From positions 1 through 64,000 of IMG/VR virus record IMGVR_UViG_3300025030_000046: a stretch of DNA of 64,000 nucleotides. The stretch is one strand, 5' to 3'. The notes beneath the pieces were generated by a model. The model did not search any database, was not told the origin of the DNA, and saw only the letters and a list, made by a program, of their open reading frames with translations. Below are positions 49,084 through 57,263 of the stretch, in pieces; position 1 is the stretch's first letter, and every line of letters starts with the position of its first letter. Source of the DNA: a virus. Position numbers and translations under genes: made by a program.

Positions 49084-49626
49084 ATTTCAAATTAATTAAT
49101 GTGGCGAGCAGGATTTGAACCTGCACAATACTTATGGCTCTAATAATCTACACTAACGCTTTAATACGTTACGCCTGTCACCTAGGATTCTTGCCACCTC
49201 TGGACTGTGTAAACACATTCCACACCTCGATTATTAGCTGAACCACGTTTGACGACTAATTAGTCCTAGTATCACATTATTGTCTTCAGCGTGTATTTAC
49301 GTTTCACCATCGCCACATATATAATTTGTAACTGGTAGGTTGGCAACCCTACATCTCTTTAAGACCATTTCTAATATATATTTTAAAATACACTATTAAA
49401 AATTCCTAACATCATTCCTGAAAATTAGTTTCTGGCGTGGCAGCCGCCCATTCTGCCCTCAGTTACAAATATTTAATTTACAAAGGTAGAACCATTTTAT
49501 ATAGCACGTTCACTTATTAGCTACTTCAACCTACTTCTATATCACTTTTGATCCAAATGCATTTGGCAGATATATATTAAGCCTTAACTCCAAACTTTTC
49601 AGCCACCTTTGTAATTAATTTAAAAT
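49084..49626 (-). ncRNA. large structured RNA candidate, 543 nt
   Basis: No reading frame of note occurs here. On the minus strand the two ends pair in a 15-bp helix with one G-U (49612-49626 with 49084-49098). Inside are nested perfect helices: 49605-49614 with 49478-49487; 49460-49470 with 49324-49334 (11 bp); 49310-49316 with 49101-49107; 49285-49290 with 49237-49242; 49229-49237 with 49140-49148; and a T-arm-like hairpin at 49108-49124. The 3' third thus has tRNA-like ends around a 130-nt insert. Size, phage setting and nearby tRNA-like RNA recall the ROOL and GOLLD classes, but identity is not shown. It lies downstream of the strong promoter at 50.77 kb. Confidence 0.7.
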
Positions 49627-49633
49627 TGTCCTT

Positions 49634-50071
49634 TTATTGTATCAGAGTATTTAATATCATCAGAATTCTATTAAATAAATCTCTGTCTTTGGGATTATCT
49701 CTGTCTAACAAATAATCAAATCTTCTCCCATAGCCTTCAAATAAATATATTTCTAGGTTATTATAGTTGTTAACCATATTTCTCATCGAGTCATATACAT
49801 TCTTATTCAATGCATATGCATCCATCATTGCTGTATAATTAAATAAGTCTTTTACAGTATCTTGTAAACTTTCATCTGACACTACTTCTAACGCATTTGT
49901 AAGATCCTTGCCGCTTGTTAATTGACTAATTCTTTTTAACTTATCTTCAGCTCTTACTGCATAAGCTATATCTCCCCATTTATCAAGCGATTCATTAAAA
50001 CTATTACCATACAATTGATTTTTAGCTTTAAAAACTCTGAATTGTTCTTGTACAAATGATTCTTTGCTCAT
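49634..50071 (-). CDS. Nmad1/DUF1599-like protein
   Basis: A 145-residue helical protein with KNQLYGNSFNESLDKWGD, YAVRAEDKLKRISQL and DESLQDTVKDLFNYTAMM. This matches the nucleotide-modification-associated domain 1 (DUF1599), of the MazG-like fold, found in phages with altered nucleotides. ATG at 50071 follows GGAGG. It may act on a nucleotide pool component, which would fit the TK, dUTPase and nucleotidase genes. Confidence 0.8.
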   Translation of the reverse strand: MSKESFVQEQFRVFKAKNQLYGNSFNESLDKWGDIAYAVRAEDKLKRISQLTSGKDLTNALEVVSDESLQDTVKDLFNYTAMMDAYALNKNVYDSMRNMVNNYNNLEIYLFEGYGRRFDYLLDRDNPKDRDLFNRILMILNTLIQ

Positions 50072-50086
50072 TTCGACCTCCAAATT

Positions 50087-50725
50087 TTATATTTTATTTT
50101 TAAGAATATAAACATCTAATTTTTGCACTCCAAAATCCATAGCGTCTGAATTATTTTTCATATAAACATCTATACAATTATTTTTTATTGCTCCGCCTCT
50201 ATCCTCGGCTATAAATATGCCCTCATTTGGATAGTCTTTAAAATATGGTATGTATATTTTAGTTCCAAATGGTATTCGTTTACCTGTTGCTATTGTGTGC
50301 CATTCCTTGACCTTTTCTCCCGATGCAGTAATTCCATATGCAGGACTACTAGGATATTTTTGGCAAGATTCATAAGACAAATCATAAGCAGTAACTTTCA
50401 TTTTACATTTTTCAATTACCTCAAATCTATCAAAATTACCTCTCGATGATAATTCTATTGCTCTTTCTTTTATATTTTGTTTTATTGGGATAGGTTTAAT
50501 TTCTTTTGGTTTATGTGTGTTTATAACCTTTTTAGCTTCGATATTCGGCTTAGATTTTGGTATTGGATTTATTTTTTCTATGCCGCTTTTAATGCTTTGA
50601 AAAACTAGCAACAATGCTGCTGTTAATATGAGTGCTATAATGAATGAAAATCTTTTTAAGTGACGTATTTTTATTCTGTATCTTCGATTTGTTTTGAGAG
50701 ATTTAAATATTAATTTTTTGAACAT
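50087..50725 (-). CDS. membrane-anchored 3D-domain protein
   Basis: A 212-residue protein with one N-terminal helix (about 26-44), a proline- and lysine-rich spacer, and a C-terminal 3D domain (VTAYDLS at about 112, GITASGEKV, IPFGTKIYIP, EDRGGAIKNNCIDVYM). The 3D domain is a double-psi barrel related to MltA lytic transglycosylases and named for its three aspartates. It should act on peptidoglycan outside the membrane. It is first in an operon with a near-consensus promoter. Confidence 0.85.
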   Translation of the reverse strand: MFKKLIFKSLKTNRRYRIKIRHLKRFSFIIALILTAALLLVFQSIKSGIEKINPIPKSKPNIEAKKVINTHKPKEIKPIPIKQNIKERAIELSSRGNFDRFEVIEKCKMKVTAYDLSYESCQKYPSSPAYGITASGEKVKEWHTIATGKRIPFGTKIYIPYFKDYPNEGIFIAEDRGGAIKNNCIDVYMKNNSDAMDFGVQKLDVYILKNKI

Positions 50726-50752
50726 TATATATCTTCCCTCCCTTCGTTTAAT

Positions 50753-50781
50753 ATTATATACTATGTGTTTTCTGGTGTCAA
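50753..50781 (-). promoter_or_regulatory. near-consensus sigma-A promoter
   Basis: TTGACA (50776-50781) and TATAAT (50753-50758) on the minus strand, exactly 17 bases apart: both boxes are perfect. TAAAATATAAAATA lies just upstream. It drives the 3D-domain gene, the Nmad1-like gene and the large RNA. Confidence 0.95.
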
Positions 50782-50811
50782 CAACTATTTTATATTTTAG
50801 TTTATTGATTT

Positions 50812-51480
50812 TTATATTATTATTCTTTCAAAATCCAGTGTTTCAGTATCTATTGTCCAGCCTCTCAATTCGTTCCTTTCATGTCTACAAGCACAGTTAA
50901 ATACCAGTGTATTGCCTATTTCATCAACTCCTGCTGCTTCATGTATATGCCCACATAGCCATATTTTAGGTTGTTTTTCTTCTATTAGTTTTCTTATACT
51001 CTTACTACCAACTTCTCTACCATCATTACATTTATCTAAACATTGATATGGAGGATCATGAGCAATTACGATTGATTGATTATCTATCTGCAATTTGCTT
51101 AATTCATAAGCTATTTTATTTTCATTAGCCTCTCTATTAGTTGTAAATGGCGTAATATGTACTAACTCAAACGGTACTAAAAATTGTTTTGTATAATGGC
51201 AATTTGGTAAATATCTTAAATCATAACTATCTGCTTCCATCCAGTCGTCGTTTGATAGGATGAAGTGTGTACGATATTTATCTGACTGTAATATATTTAG
51301 TATATCATCTAAATCTTGTTTTTGTTTTTTACCAAACTCAATTAATGTTCCTCCCCAATTTTTACCACCAATATCTCCACAGATTATTAATTCATCTGTG
51401 TCTGAGTTTTCAAGAAATTTTTTAAGGTTACGTGCAATTATTTTATTGCCATGTATATCGCTCGTCGCAAAAATTTTCAA
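50812..51480 (-). CDS. calcineurin-like metallophosphoesterase
   Basis: A 222-residue phosphoesterase with TSDIHGN, ICGDIGG, LSNDDW (in place of GNHD), AHDPP and CGHIHE, the metal-binding motifs of the family. TTG at 51480 is chosen because GGAGG lies 7 bases upstream; the ATG at 51495 precedes it. Substrate unknown; phage members may act on nucleotides or cyclic nucleotide signals. Confidence 0.85.
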   Translation of the reverse strand: MKIFATSDIHGNKIIARNLKKFLENSDTDELIICGDIGGKNWGGTLIEFGKKQKQDLDDILNILQSDKYRTHFILSNDDWMEADSYDLRYLPNCHYTKQFLVPFELVHITPFTTNREANENKIAYELSKLQIDNQSIVIAHDPPYQCLDKCNDGREVGSKSIRKLIEEKQPKIWLCGHIHEAAGVDEIGNTLVFNCACRHERNELRGWTIDTETLDFERIII

Positions 51481-51525
51481 TCTATTTACCTCCATTAGTT
51501 CTATACTTTGAATAAATCAGATATT

Positions 51526-51738
51526 TTAATTATAAATTTCTAGCTTTATTTTAACTATTTCTCCGTCCGATTTTTTATAATTTTTATAATCCGCCCACTC
51601 CAAATGCATTCTAGCCATATTCTCTTCGTTTTCATTGTAGAAATAAGCATCTTTTATATTATTTGTAAAATATATTTGATCGCCCTTCCAATACAGATAT
51701 TCTCCTTCTGGATTTTTTATTACTAACAAATTAAGCAT
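51526..51738 (-). CDS. hypothetical protein
   Basis: A 70-residue protein with aromatic beta strands (GEYLYWKGDQIYFTNNIKDA) and an acidic helix. AAGGAATAA site. Function unknown. Confidence 0.6.
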   Translation of the reverse strand: MLNLLVIKNPEGEYLYWKGDQIYFTNNIKDAYFYNENEENMARMHLEWADYKNYKKSDGEIVKIKLEIYN

Positions 51739-51763
51739 AAAATTATTCCTTCTCTTAATAAAT

Positions 51764-52114
51764 TTAGTCTTTTATATATTCATTTACACATCCCTTACAA
51801 GTTGAACTGCTACATTCACCACAAAAAATTCCTTGAGGATTCCATCCTACTCCACCACCATGACATCCACCTACTTCATCAGTAATATCTAATTCCTCTT
51901 CAATTTTTATGTTAACTTCAATTTCATATCCCACTATATTTATATAATGTTCAGCTACAAATGAGTCAAATTCGTTTTCATTCAAGTTATAAAACTTTAT
52001 AGCTTTATTAGTTGCATCTTCTCCATTTACTCCAACTGATATGTAAGTATAAACCATCTGTTCTTTGAAATCCATAGCCTGTATTAAATAAACACCCATT
52101 CCATTTTTAATCAT
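51764..52114 (-). CDS. Cys-rich C-terminal protein
   Basis: A 116-residue protein. The N-terminal part is beta/alpha (MIKNGMGVYLIQAMDFKEQM); the C-terminal 30 residues have HGGGVG and CGECSSSTCKGC, a probable metal site. ATG at 52114 follows AAAGGAGG. Confidence 0.62.
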   Translation of the reverse strand: MIKNGMGVYLIQAMDFKEQMVYTYISVGVNGEDATNKAIKFYNLNENEFDSFVAEHYINIVGYEIEVNIKIEEELDITDEVGGCHGGGVGWNPQGIFCGECSSSTCKGCVNEYIKD

Positions 52115-52216
52115 TCCTACGCCTCCTTTATGTGAAAATAATACCATTCTACAAGCCGTTTTAAGCCACTTTTATTTGATAGCCTGTATGATTTAACCTG
52201 CCGAAAATAATTATAA

Positions 52217-52903
52217 TCAATGATTTATTTCACTTCTAATTTTTTCAATTAGATCTTTAATAATAATCGCTTTTTTATAAGTTTCATTAAAAATACATAA
52301 ACTATCTCCTTGATCTTTTTCCCATTGGTCAATTAAATCTTGTGCTTGCAATAATAAAGAACTTTTTGTATCCAGATAACTAAACATATCTTCATACCCA
52401 TCTTCACAATCATCATATATAACATCCATCAAATCGATAGATATGTGCGGGCTGCCCTCTACTGCCCATAAATACTCTGGAATATCTTCTTTTGCAAGTA
52501 TTTTTTCATAAATCCATTCTTCAAGATCGTCTTGTTCTCTTAAATGTTCATCGCTGCCTAAAAGATAATACCCGTTATAATCTTTGTAGTTTATTTTTTC
52601 AGCCTTTTGATAGAGTTCATTATCTCTCTGTATTTGTTTTAATCTAAACTCATTTCGTTCCTCATTTCGTGCTTCTTCACAATAACAACAATCAGTTTTA
52701 TTGCCCTGTCCACAATATTTACATGTGTACAAAACTCCGTTATAACAATGATTACAAGACTGGATGTATCCTTTCCCATCGTTTTCAACATAGATAAAAT
52801 GCAAACCCTTACATTCTGGGCAAAGCGTTGTATCTTCTTTTAAATCAATAATGACTCTTTCCTGCAATTGGGAATATAATTCTTTTGTTGTTAATCTATC
52901 CAT
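52217..52903 (-). CDS. DnaJ-type zinc-finger protein
   Basis: A 228-residue acidic protein. Residues 28-75 hold repeated CPEC, CNHC, CKYC and CCYC pairs, resembling the zinc domain of DnaJ. The rest is helical and acidic with no J domain. It may be an adaptor or chaperone-like protein. Function unknown. Confidence 0.68.
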   Translation of the reverse strand: MDRLTTKELYSQLQERVIIDLKEDTTLCPECKGLHFIYVENDGKGYIQSCNHCYNGVLYTCKYCGQGNKTDCCYCEEARNEERNEFRLKQIQRDNELYQKAEKINYKDYNGYYLLGSDEHLREQDDLEEWIYEKILAKEDIPEYLWAVEGSPHISIDLMDVIYDDCEDGYEDMFSYLDTKSSLLLQAQDLIDQWEKDQGDSLCIFNETYKKAIIIKDLIEKIRSEINH

Positions 52904-52932
52904 AATTTATCTCCTTCATTGAAAATAATATT

Positions 52933-53079
52933 TTAATTAATTTCTACAAGAGTATATCTATATGATTCTATTATAATTATACCCTCAGAACTTTCACTTT
53001 CGATTTCTTTTACAATTTTATATTTTGCTCCTTCAATTAGAAGTATGTCTCCTACGTTTACAAAGTACGTTTCATCCAT
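52933..53079 (-). CDS. small hypothetical protein
   Basis: A 48-residue beta-rich frame (MDETYFVNVGDILLIEG) with GAAAGGAG upstream. Function unknown. Confidence 0.58.
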   Translation of the reverse strand: MDETYFVNVGDILLIEGAKYKIVKEIESESSEGIIIIESYRYTLVEIN

Positions 53080-53109
53080 CTTGTGTTCTCCTTTCGTTAA
53101 TGTAATGTT

Positions 53110-53427
53110 TTAAAGTAATTTTCTTTTCACAGCTTCTTCTTTTAATAGTTTATATATTTTTTTATCATTCAACCATTCTTCGTCAGATATATTCATCATT
53201 TCAGCCAACCCTTGTTTATAGGCTAATCCCGCCATGTCACCTCTAGGCTCTGGACACGATATATAGTACATTTCTTCTTGCACTCTAATTTCATCTGCAT
53301 ATGTAATTGCCCTATCTTTTATATATTTGATTGTATTAAGCAAATGTTTATCTTCAAACTCTTCAGGATACAATTTTCTACCATCCAAAGTATTCCAATG
53401 ATCCTTATCAAGAAAACTTAATTCCAT
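53110..53427 (-). CDS. hypothetical protein
   Basis: A 105-residue helical protein (MELSFLDKDHWNTLDGRKL). The middle has YISCPEPRGDMAGLAY. No known domain. Confidence 0.62.
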   Translation of the reverse strand: MELSFLDKDHWNTLDGRKLYPEEFEDKHLLNTIKYIKDRAITYADEIRVQEEMYYISCPEPRGDMAGLAYKQGLAEMMNISDEEWLNDKKIYKLLKEEAVKRKLL

Positions 53428-53462
53428 TTTATAGCTCCTTTCTATGAAAGAAATATTTCATT

Positions 53463-53903
53463 TCATTTTATTTTTCTTCCACACTCAGAACAATATTTTT
53501 TGTCATATGTTAATACTGAGTATTTTTGAACTACTTCGCAATGATTAACGTGACATGCGGCATCTTTTTCCTTGGGACAATTTTCTGTTTTGCATGGATA
53601 ATGACATAAACATGGATTTTCATTTACAATTATTTCTTCCTTTTCTTTTAATGGTTTTAAATCACAAGGATTAAAATTAAATGTCTTCTGAATATATCCA
53701 TCTTCATATTTTCTAGGCTTATCAAATTCTACAGTTATTCCTAAATATTCTCCTGAATTTTTAATAACCTTTCCAGCTTCACCATAAAAGAATGTAAAAT
53801 CTACACATGGAGTCATTACTTGCACAGGCATATTAACTTGAAAATCATTAAATTTATAATTTGTTTTTGTTTCTTCATATATCTCATGAATTGTTTTACT
53901 CAT
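53463..53903 (-). CDS. protein with C-terminal Cys-rich domain
   Basis: A 146-residue protein. Residues about 20-90 are beta-rich with PVQVMTPCVDFTFF; the tail has CLCHYPCKTENC, then CHVNHC and CSECGRKIK, a multi-cysteine metal domain. ATG at 53903 follows AGGAG. Confidence 0.65.
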   Translation of the reverse strand: MSKTIHEIYEETKTNYKFNDFQVNMPVQVMTPCVDFTFFYGEAGKVIKNSGEYLGITVEFDKPRKYEDGYIQKTFNFNPCDLKPLKEKEEIIVNENPCLCHYPCKTENCPKEKDAACHVNHCEVVQKYSVLTYDKKYCSECGRKIK

Positions 53904-53946
53904 AAACACTCCTATAAAATTACTATTTCATCGTGTTTTTAGTTTC

Positions 53947-53972
53947 TGAACGTCTACTCTCCCAAGGGTTTC
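53947..53972 (-). promoter_or_regulatory. intergenic hairpin, repeat family member
   Basis: TCTGAACG and AGGGTTTC-type halves of the hairpin family, with a weaker stem than other copies. It overlaps the stop codon of the gene at 53954. Confidence 0.45.
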
Positions 53973-54586
53973 AAAATTAAAAGTTCTGATAATTCGTCGC
54001 AACTCTCAATTACCACCTTAATAGTCTCAATATTCAACAATCTACATATTAAGTAGTTTATATATCCATCTTGTAACACATTATCTTTATTAATAATAAT
54101 GTTCTTATCAAACTTACTATTACCTTTGTAATATTCTATCTTGCTTTGAATTTTATCTAATGAAGGGCGTGTATTCCTAAAACAATCTTTAATAATTATA
54201 TCTTCTATTTTAATAAATACCTTTTCTTTGTTAAATTCTTCACATTTAATTTTAGCTTCTTCTTTAGTTGAAAACAAATTATCTTCCGCTCTACTTAAAG
54301 TGACATAATTACAACGACCTTTATATCTTACTGAAATATCCCCACTACTATCAATACTTACTTTTGTTGATGTAATAATAAATGGATCATCACAGACAAC
54401 GCTAATATTTTTATTTGACTTAATTTTACCGACTCCCATACACTCAGGACACTTCATGTCTTTATTATTATATTTTATTTTTCCGTTACCTTCACATACG
54501 TGACAAGTTATTTCAACTCTTTCTTGTTTTGTTGTATAGATTGTGTCGCCTTTTTGAAATTTTACTGGTATCGCTAATATCTTCAT
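53954..54586 (-). CDS. DnaJ-type zinc finger fused to a ParB-like domain
   Basis: A 210-residue protein. Residues 28-56 contain CHVCEGNGKIKY and CPECMGVGKIK, the CxxCxGxG pattern of DnaJ. The C-terminal half (KNIIINKDNVLQDGYINYL, then LNIETIKVVIE) resembles the N-terminal domain of ParB-type proteins, where L-x-DGY is a signature. The combination is unusual. Function unknown; DNA binding is possible. Confidence 0.65.
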   Translation of the reverse strand: MKILAIPVKFQKGDTIYTTKQERVEITCHVCEGNGKIKYNNKDMKCPECMGVGKIKSNKNISVVCDDPFIITSTKVSIDSSGDISVRYKGRCNYVTLSRAEDNLFSTKEEAKIKCEEFNKEKVFIKIEDIIIKDCFRNTRPSLDKIQSKIEYYKGNSKFDKNIIINKDNVLQDGYINYLICRLLNIETIKVVIESCDELSELLILKPLGE

Positions 54587-54632
54587 ATGAATTTTCTCCT
54601 TTTATTTTTATATATAATTTAAGATGAAAGCA

Positions 54633-55004
54633 TCATCTTAAATTATATATGTCTTCATCATATAATTTTTGTATAACAAACTTATTTTTATCGGATGTAA
54701 TTTCGACAGGTATTATTCCAAAAAACCCATCGTAATTTCCATGATAAAATTCTACTCTAAAACACGCCCATCCAATTTCTTCAAATATATTATCAATATG
54801 TAGTAATATATCATCAATTTTTTGATTAATAGAAGTTTTATAAGAATCAGGCATTGTATTAGTATTCCTCAATATTTTTAATCTTTCTTTAAGTGTATTT
54901 GTGGCTATTTCAATATCTTTGAAATACTCTTCTCCTGCATCTTCCCCCATGAAACTCCAATCTTCATCTGTGTCAACATCAAAAATTACTTTATAGTATC
55001 TCAT
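54633..55004 (-). CDS. hypothetical protein
   Basis: A 123-residue acidic protein (MRYYKVIFDVDTDEDWSFMG) with a helical middle and a strand-rich end (WACFRVEFYHGNYDGFFG). No known domain. Confidence 0.6.
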   Translation of the reverse strand: MRYYKVIFDVDTDEDWSFMGEDAGEEYFKDIEIATNTLKERLKILRNTNTMPDSYKTSINQKIDDILLHIDNIFEEIGWACFRVEFYHGNYDGFFGIIPVEITSDKNKFVIQKLYDEDIYNLR

Positions 55005-55029
55005 TTCTAACTCTCCATTTCTATAATTT

Positions 55030-55326
55030 CTACATTTTATCGTATATTTTAGTTTTTAAAAATTCATCTAACTGCTTGATACTTTTTATAGCTGGCGAAA
55101 TTCTGGCATTTGGATTACAAATATATAACATTGTTCTTCTTAGGTATAAAAGATAATTTAAATGAAATTTATTTGTTCTATTTGCATCTTTATGATGAAA
55201 TTCAAATATTCCTGCATATTCACCATCAAAAACAAATCCATTTTTACAAATAATATCAGCTATTTTATCTCCATCCCATTTTTTAAAAGGAGAATTTAAA
55301 TAATGTCCTATATTTTCTTTTCTCAT
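55030..55326 (-). CDS. HNH-like or nucleic-acid-binding protein
   Basis: A 98-residue basic protein with YAGIFEFHHKDANRTNKFH, which resembles the HH part of an HNH nuclease, though the cysteine pairs are missing. ATG at 55326 follows AAGGAG. Confidence 0.5.
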   Translation of the reverse strand: MRKENIGHYLNSPFKKWDGDKIADIICKNGFVFDGEYAGIFEFHHKDANRTNKFHLNYLLYLRRTMLYICNPNARISPAIKSIKQLDEFLKTKIYDKM

Positions 55327-55351
55327 ATTTTTACTCCTTAAAACATTCATT

Positions 55352-55870
55352 TTATTGACATTTTACTAGCCTTTCATCCTCTATTTGTCTAAATAGCTGA
55401 GTCATTCTATCTAAGTGCGGATCTGGTTTTATTTTAATAGCTAACTTATTGACTCTATTAAGTTTATTAATACTGCTTTCTACTTTGTTTTTAATTTGAA
55501 GTGATTCATTTTTAATTCTAGGAGTATATGTTAGCAGCTTTTGTCTATCTTTTAATTCAACAACCTTATTCTTTATTATTTTTATTTCGGGTAATAAGTT
55601 AATTGATAGTGATTTTATGGATTGCAAAGTCTGGTATTCGTTTTTAATACTTCTCCTTTTAATCAAAGCATCTTGTAGTTTTTTAGCATACTTATATCCG
55701 CTACAAGCATCTAATCCTATATGTTCTTCTAATGCATGTCTAATATCTCCAATTTCTAAATCAATTGTACTTAATTTATCTCTCAATTTACCAAACTCTA
55801 TTTCTATTTCATTTACAAAATCATTAAGTTTTTGGTTTAATCTGTCTGCCATATTTAAACCTATACACAT
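55352..55870 (-). CDS. coiled-coil protein
   Basis: A 172-residue protein, nearly all helical with heptad spacing (NQKLNDFVNEIEIEFGKLRD). A conserved-looking CSGYKYAKKLQDALIKRR segment lies at about 60-80. ATG at 55870 follows GGAG. Function unknown. Confidence 0.6.
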   Translation of the reverse strand: MCIGLNMADRLNQKLNDFVNEIEIEFGKLRDKLSTIDLEIGDIRHALEEHIGLDACSGYKYAKKLQDALIKRRSIKNEYQTLQSIKSLSINLLPEIKIIKNKVVELKDRQKLLTYTPRIKNESLQIKNKVESSINKLNRVNKLAIKIKPDPHLDRMTQLFRQIEDERLVKCQ

Positions 55871-55879
55871 TTTAACCAC

Positions 55880-55990
55880 TCCTTTTATATTTTAGTTTAT
55901 CATTAGTATTTAAATTCTACCTTCCATTTACTCGCAAATGCTTCCAAATACTCTGGTTCTCTAGCCTATAATTTCAATCAAACCTTAATT
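55880..55990 (-). other. gene remnant, no intact frame
   Basis: Codons for REPEYLEAFASKWKVEFKY run to a stop, but no start is in frame and the upstream TTG meets TAG. It looks like the end of a broken small gene. Otherwise only leader sequence is present. Confidence 0.35.
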
Positions 55991-56128
55991 TTATTGATTA
56001 TTTGAATCTAAAACTAAATTAACTATATCTTGCTTACCTATATTATACGATAGCCTAATCATGTCATATTCCAGCTCAGTTAATTCTCTACTTAGCATAT
56101 TTTTAAAATGTTTAATTATTTTATCCAT
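55991..56128 (-). CDS. small hypothetical protein
   Basis: A 45-residue helical frame (MDKIIKHFKNMLSRELTEL) with AGGAGAAG upstream. Function unknown. Confidence 0.55.
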   Translation of the reverse strand: MDKIIKHFKNMLSRELTELEYDMIRLSYNIGKQDIVNLVLDSNNQ

Positions 56129-56153
56129 CTTCTTCTCCTTTTAAATAAAAATT

Positions 56154-56369
56154 CTATTTCATTTCAAATTTTTTCTTACATTCATCACAAATATTAATGC
56201 TATTTCCGTTAGAATCTTTAATCCAATTTAAGCTGTATTGTGTTTTGTTGCACATATCACACATTATTTTATTACCATTTGGTTTTAAAGCCCATCCTTC
56301 TTGAAAAGTATTTCTGCATATATCAGCACCACATACCGATGGTTTTCTATTTCTGCCTTGTTGCTCCAT
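56154..56369 (-). CDS. zinc-ribbon protein
   Basis: A 71-residue protein with CGADIC, CDMC and CDEC pairs, probably two zinc sites. AGGAG site. Function unknown. Confidence 0.68.
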   Translation of the reverse strand: MEQQGRNRKPSVCGADICRNTFQEGWALKPNGNKIMCDMCNKTQYSLNWIKDSNGNSINICDECKKKFEMK

Positions 56370-56381
56370 ATTTTATACTCC

Positions 56382-56666
56382 TTAAAATCTATTAATTACT
56401 TCTTTTAAATCTTTCATATCTTCCTCGGTTAGTATAATTTCTTGAAATCTATGCGTTCCGTGTCTTAATATATACCATATGGTTTTAAGTCTATTCTTCA
56501 ATTTTGAAAAGAACCCCTCTTGTTCAGTAGAAAAAGCATAAATACTTATATCCATATAATATTCTAATGGTTCTTCTCCGTCAAAAAGCTTTCCAATTCC
56601 TATTGATTCTGTTCCGCAATCACATCTTATTACTATTCTTGTGTTATTTTTATCTGTTAATATCAT
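56382..56666 (-). CDS. hypothetical protein
   Basis: A 94-residue protein with a CDCGTE segment and a basic middle (KLKNRLKTIWYILRHGTH). No known domain. Confidence 0.6.
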   Translation of the reverse strand: MILTDKNNTRIVIRCDCGTESIGIGKLFDGEEPLEYYMDISIYAFSTEQEGFFSKLKNRLKTIWYILRHGTHRFQEIILTEEDMKDLKEVINRF

Positions 56667-56667
56667 T

Positions 56668-56850
56668 TTATTTCTCCTTATTTATATTTTTATTTATTAA
56701 TGCCAGTTGATACCAAATAGGACACAACAAACAAGCTAAAAAGAATATTGATATGGTAAAATATTGTGCGTTTATAGACATTTTATTAAATCCTTCTATG
56801 TCATATGATATGTTTAAAATAAACCCAATTATTATAAGTATATAAAACAT
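56668..56850 (-). CDS. two-helix membrane protein
   Basis: A 60-residue protein with hydrophobic helices at about 1-15 and 30-52 (FTISIFFLACLLCPIWYQ). It lies 1 base from the next gene. Function unknown. Confidence 0.6.
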   Translation of the reverse strand: MFYILIIIGFILNISYDIEGFNKMSINAQYFTISIFFLACLLCPIWYQLALINKNINKEK

Positions 56851-56887
56851 TATTTACCCCTTTCAATAAAACTTAGATTGATCGTAT

Positions 56888-57193
56888 TTAAAAATCTATT
56901 TTCTTCCATCCAATGCTATCGCAAAAATAATACTTATCATCAAGTTTTACAATGTCACTCACTGACATGCTGCGACCTTCAAAATCTTTAGGATGCTCTA
57001 CATTGAAAATATAAAACAATTTTTCTAATAATTGATTTACAATTTTATCTTCGTTTAATTCTCCTTCATACACGATATTGTAATTTTCTAATTCAATTTC
57101 AATCTTACGGTTTAGATTTTTCATCATATCTAAGCCTAGAAATCCACACTGTGTTAACAAATCTCTTTTTATCTGGTAAATTTGATATTTCAT
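56888..57193 (-). CDS. YodL-like protein
   Basis: A 101-residue protein with MKYQIYQIKRD, then NVEHPKDFEGRSMSVSDIV, the signature of YodL-like domains (found fused to larger proteins on conjugative elements and stand-alone in phages). Function unknown. It follows the 57.2-kb hairpin. Confidence 0.78.
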   Translation of the reverse strand: MKYQIYQIKRDLLTQCGFLGLDMMKNLNRKIEIELENYNIVYEGELNEDKIVNQLLEKLFYIFNVEHPKDFEGRSMSVSDIVKLDDKYYFCDSIGWKKIDF

Positions 57194-57206
57194 AACTCCT
57201 CCATTT

Positions 57207-57233
57207 CTGAACCCTTACTCTCGCAAGGCTTTC
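57207..57233 (-). promoter_or_regulatory. intergenic hairpin, repeat family member
   Basis: CCTT (57213-57216) pairs with AAGG (57225-57228), with GAAC/TTTC-type flanks. It lies immediately before the YodL-like gene's ribosome site. Confidence 0.55.
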
Positions 57234-57263
57234 AAAATCATAAATTTCAATAAAACTCGTATT

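Noticed and set aside
49100-49316. Ordinary tRNA with a group I intron
   Set aside because: Only about 130 bases are extra, too few for a group I intron, and no P7/P9 core string is seen.
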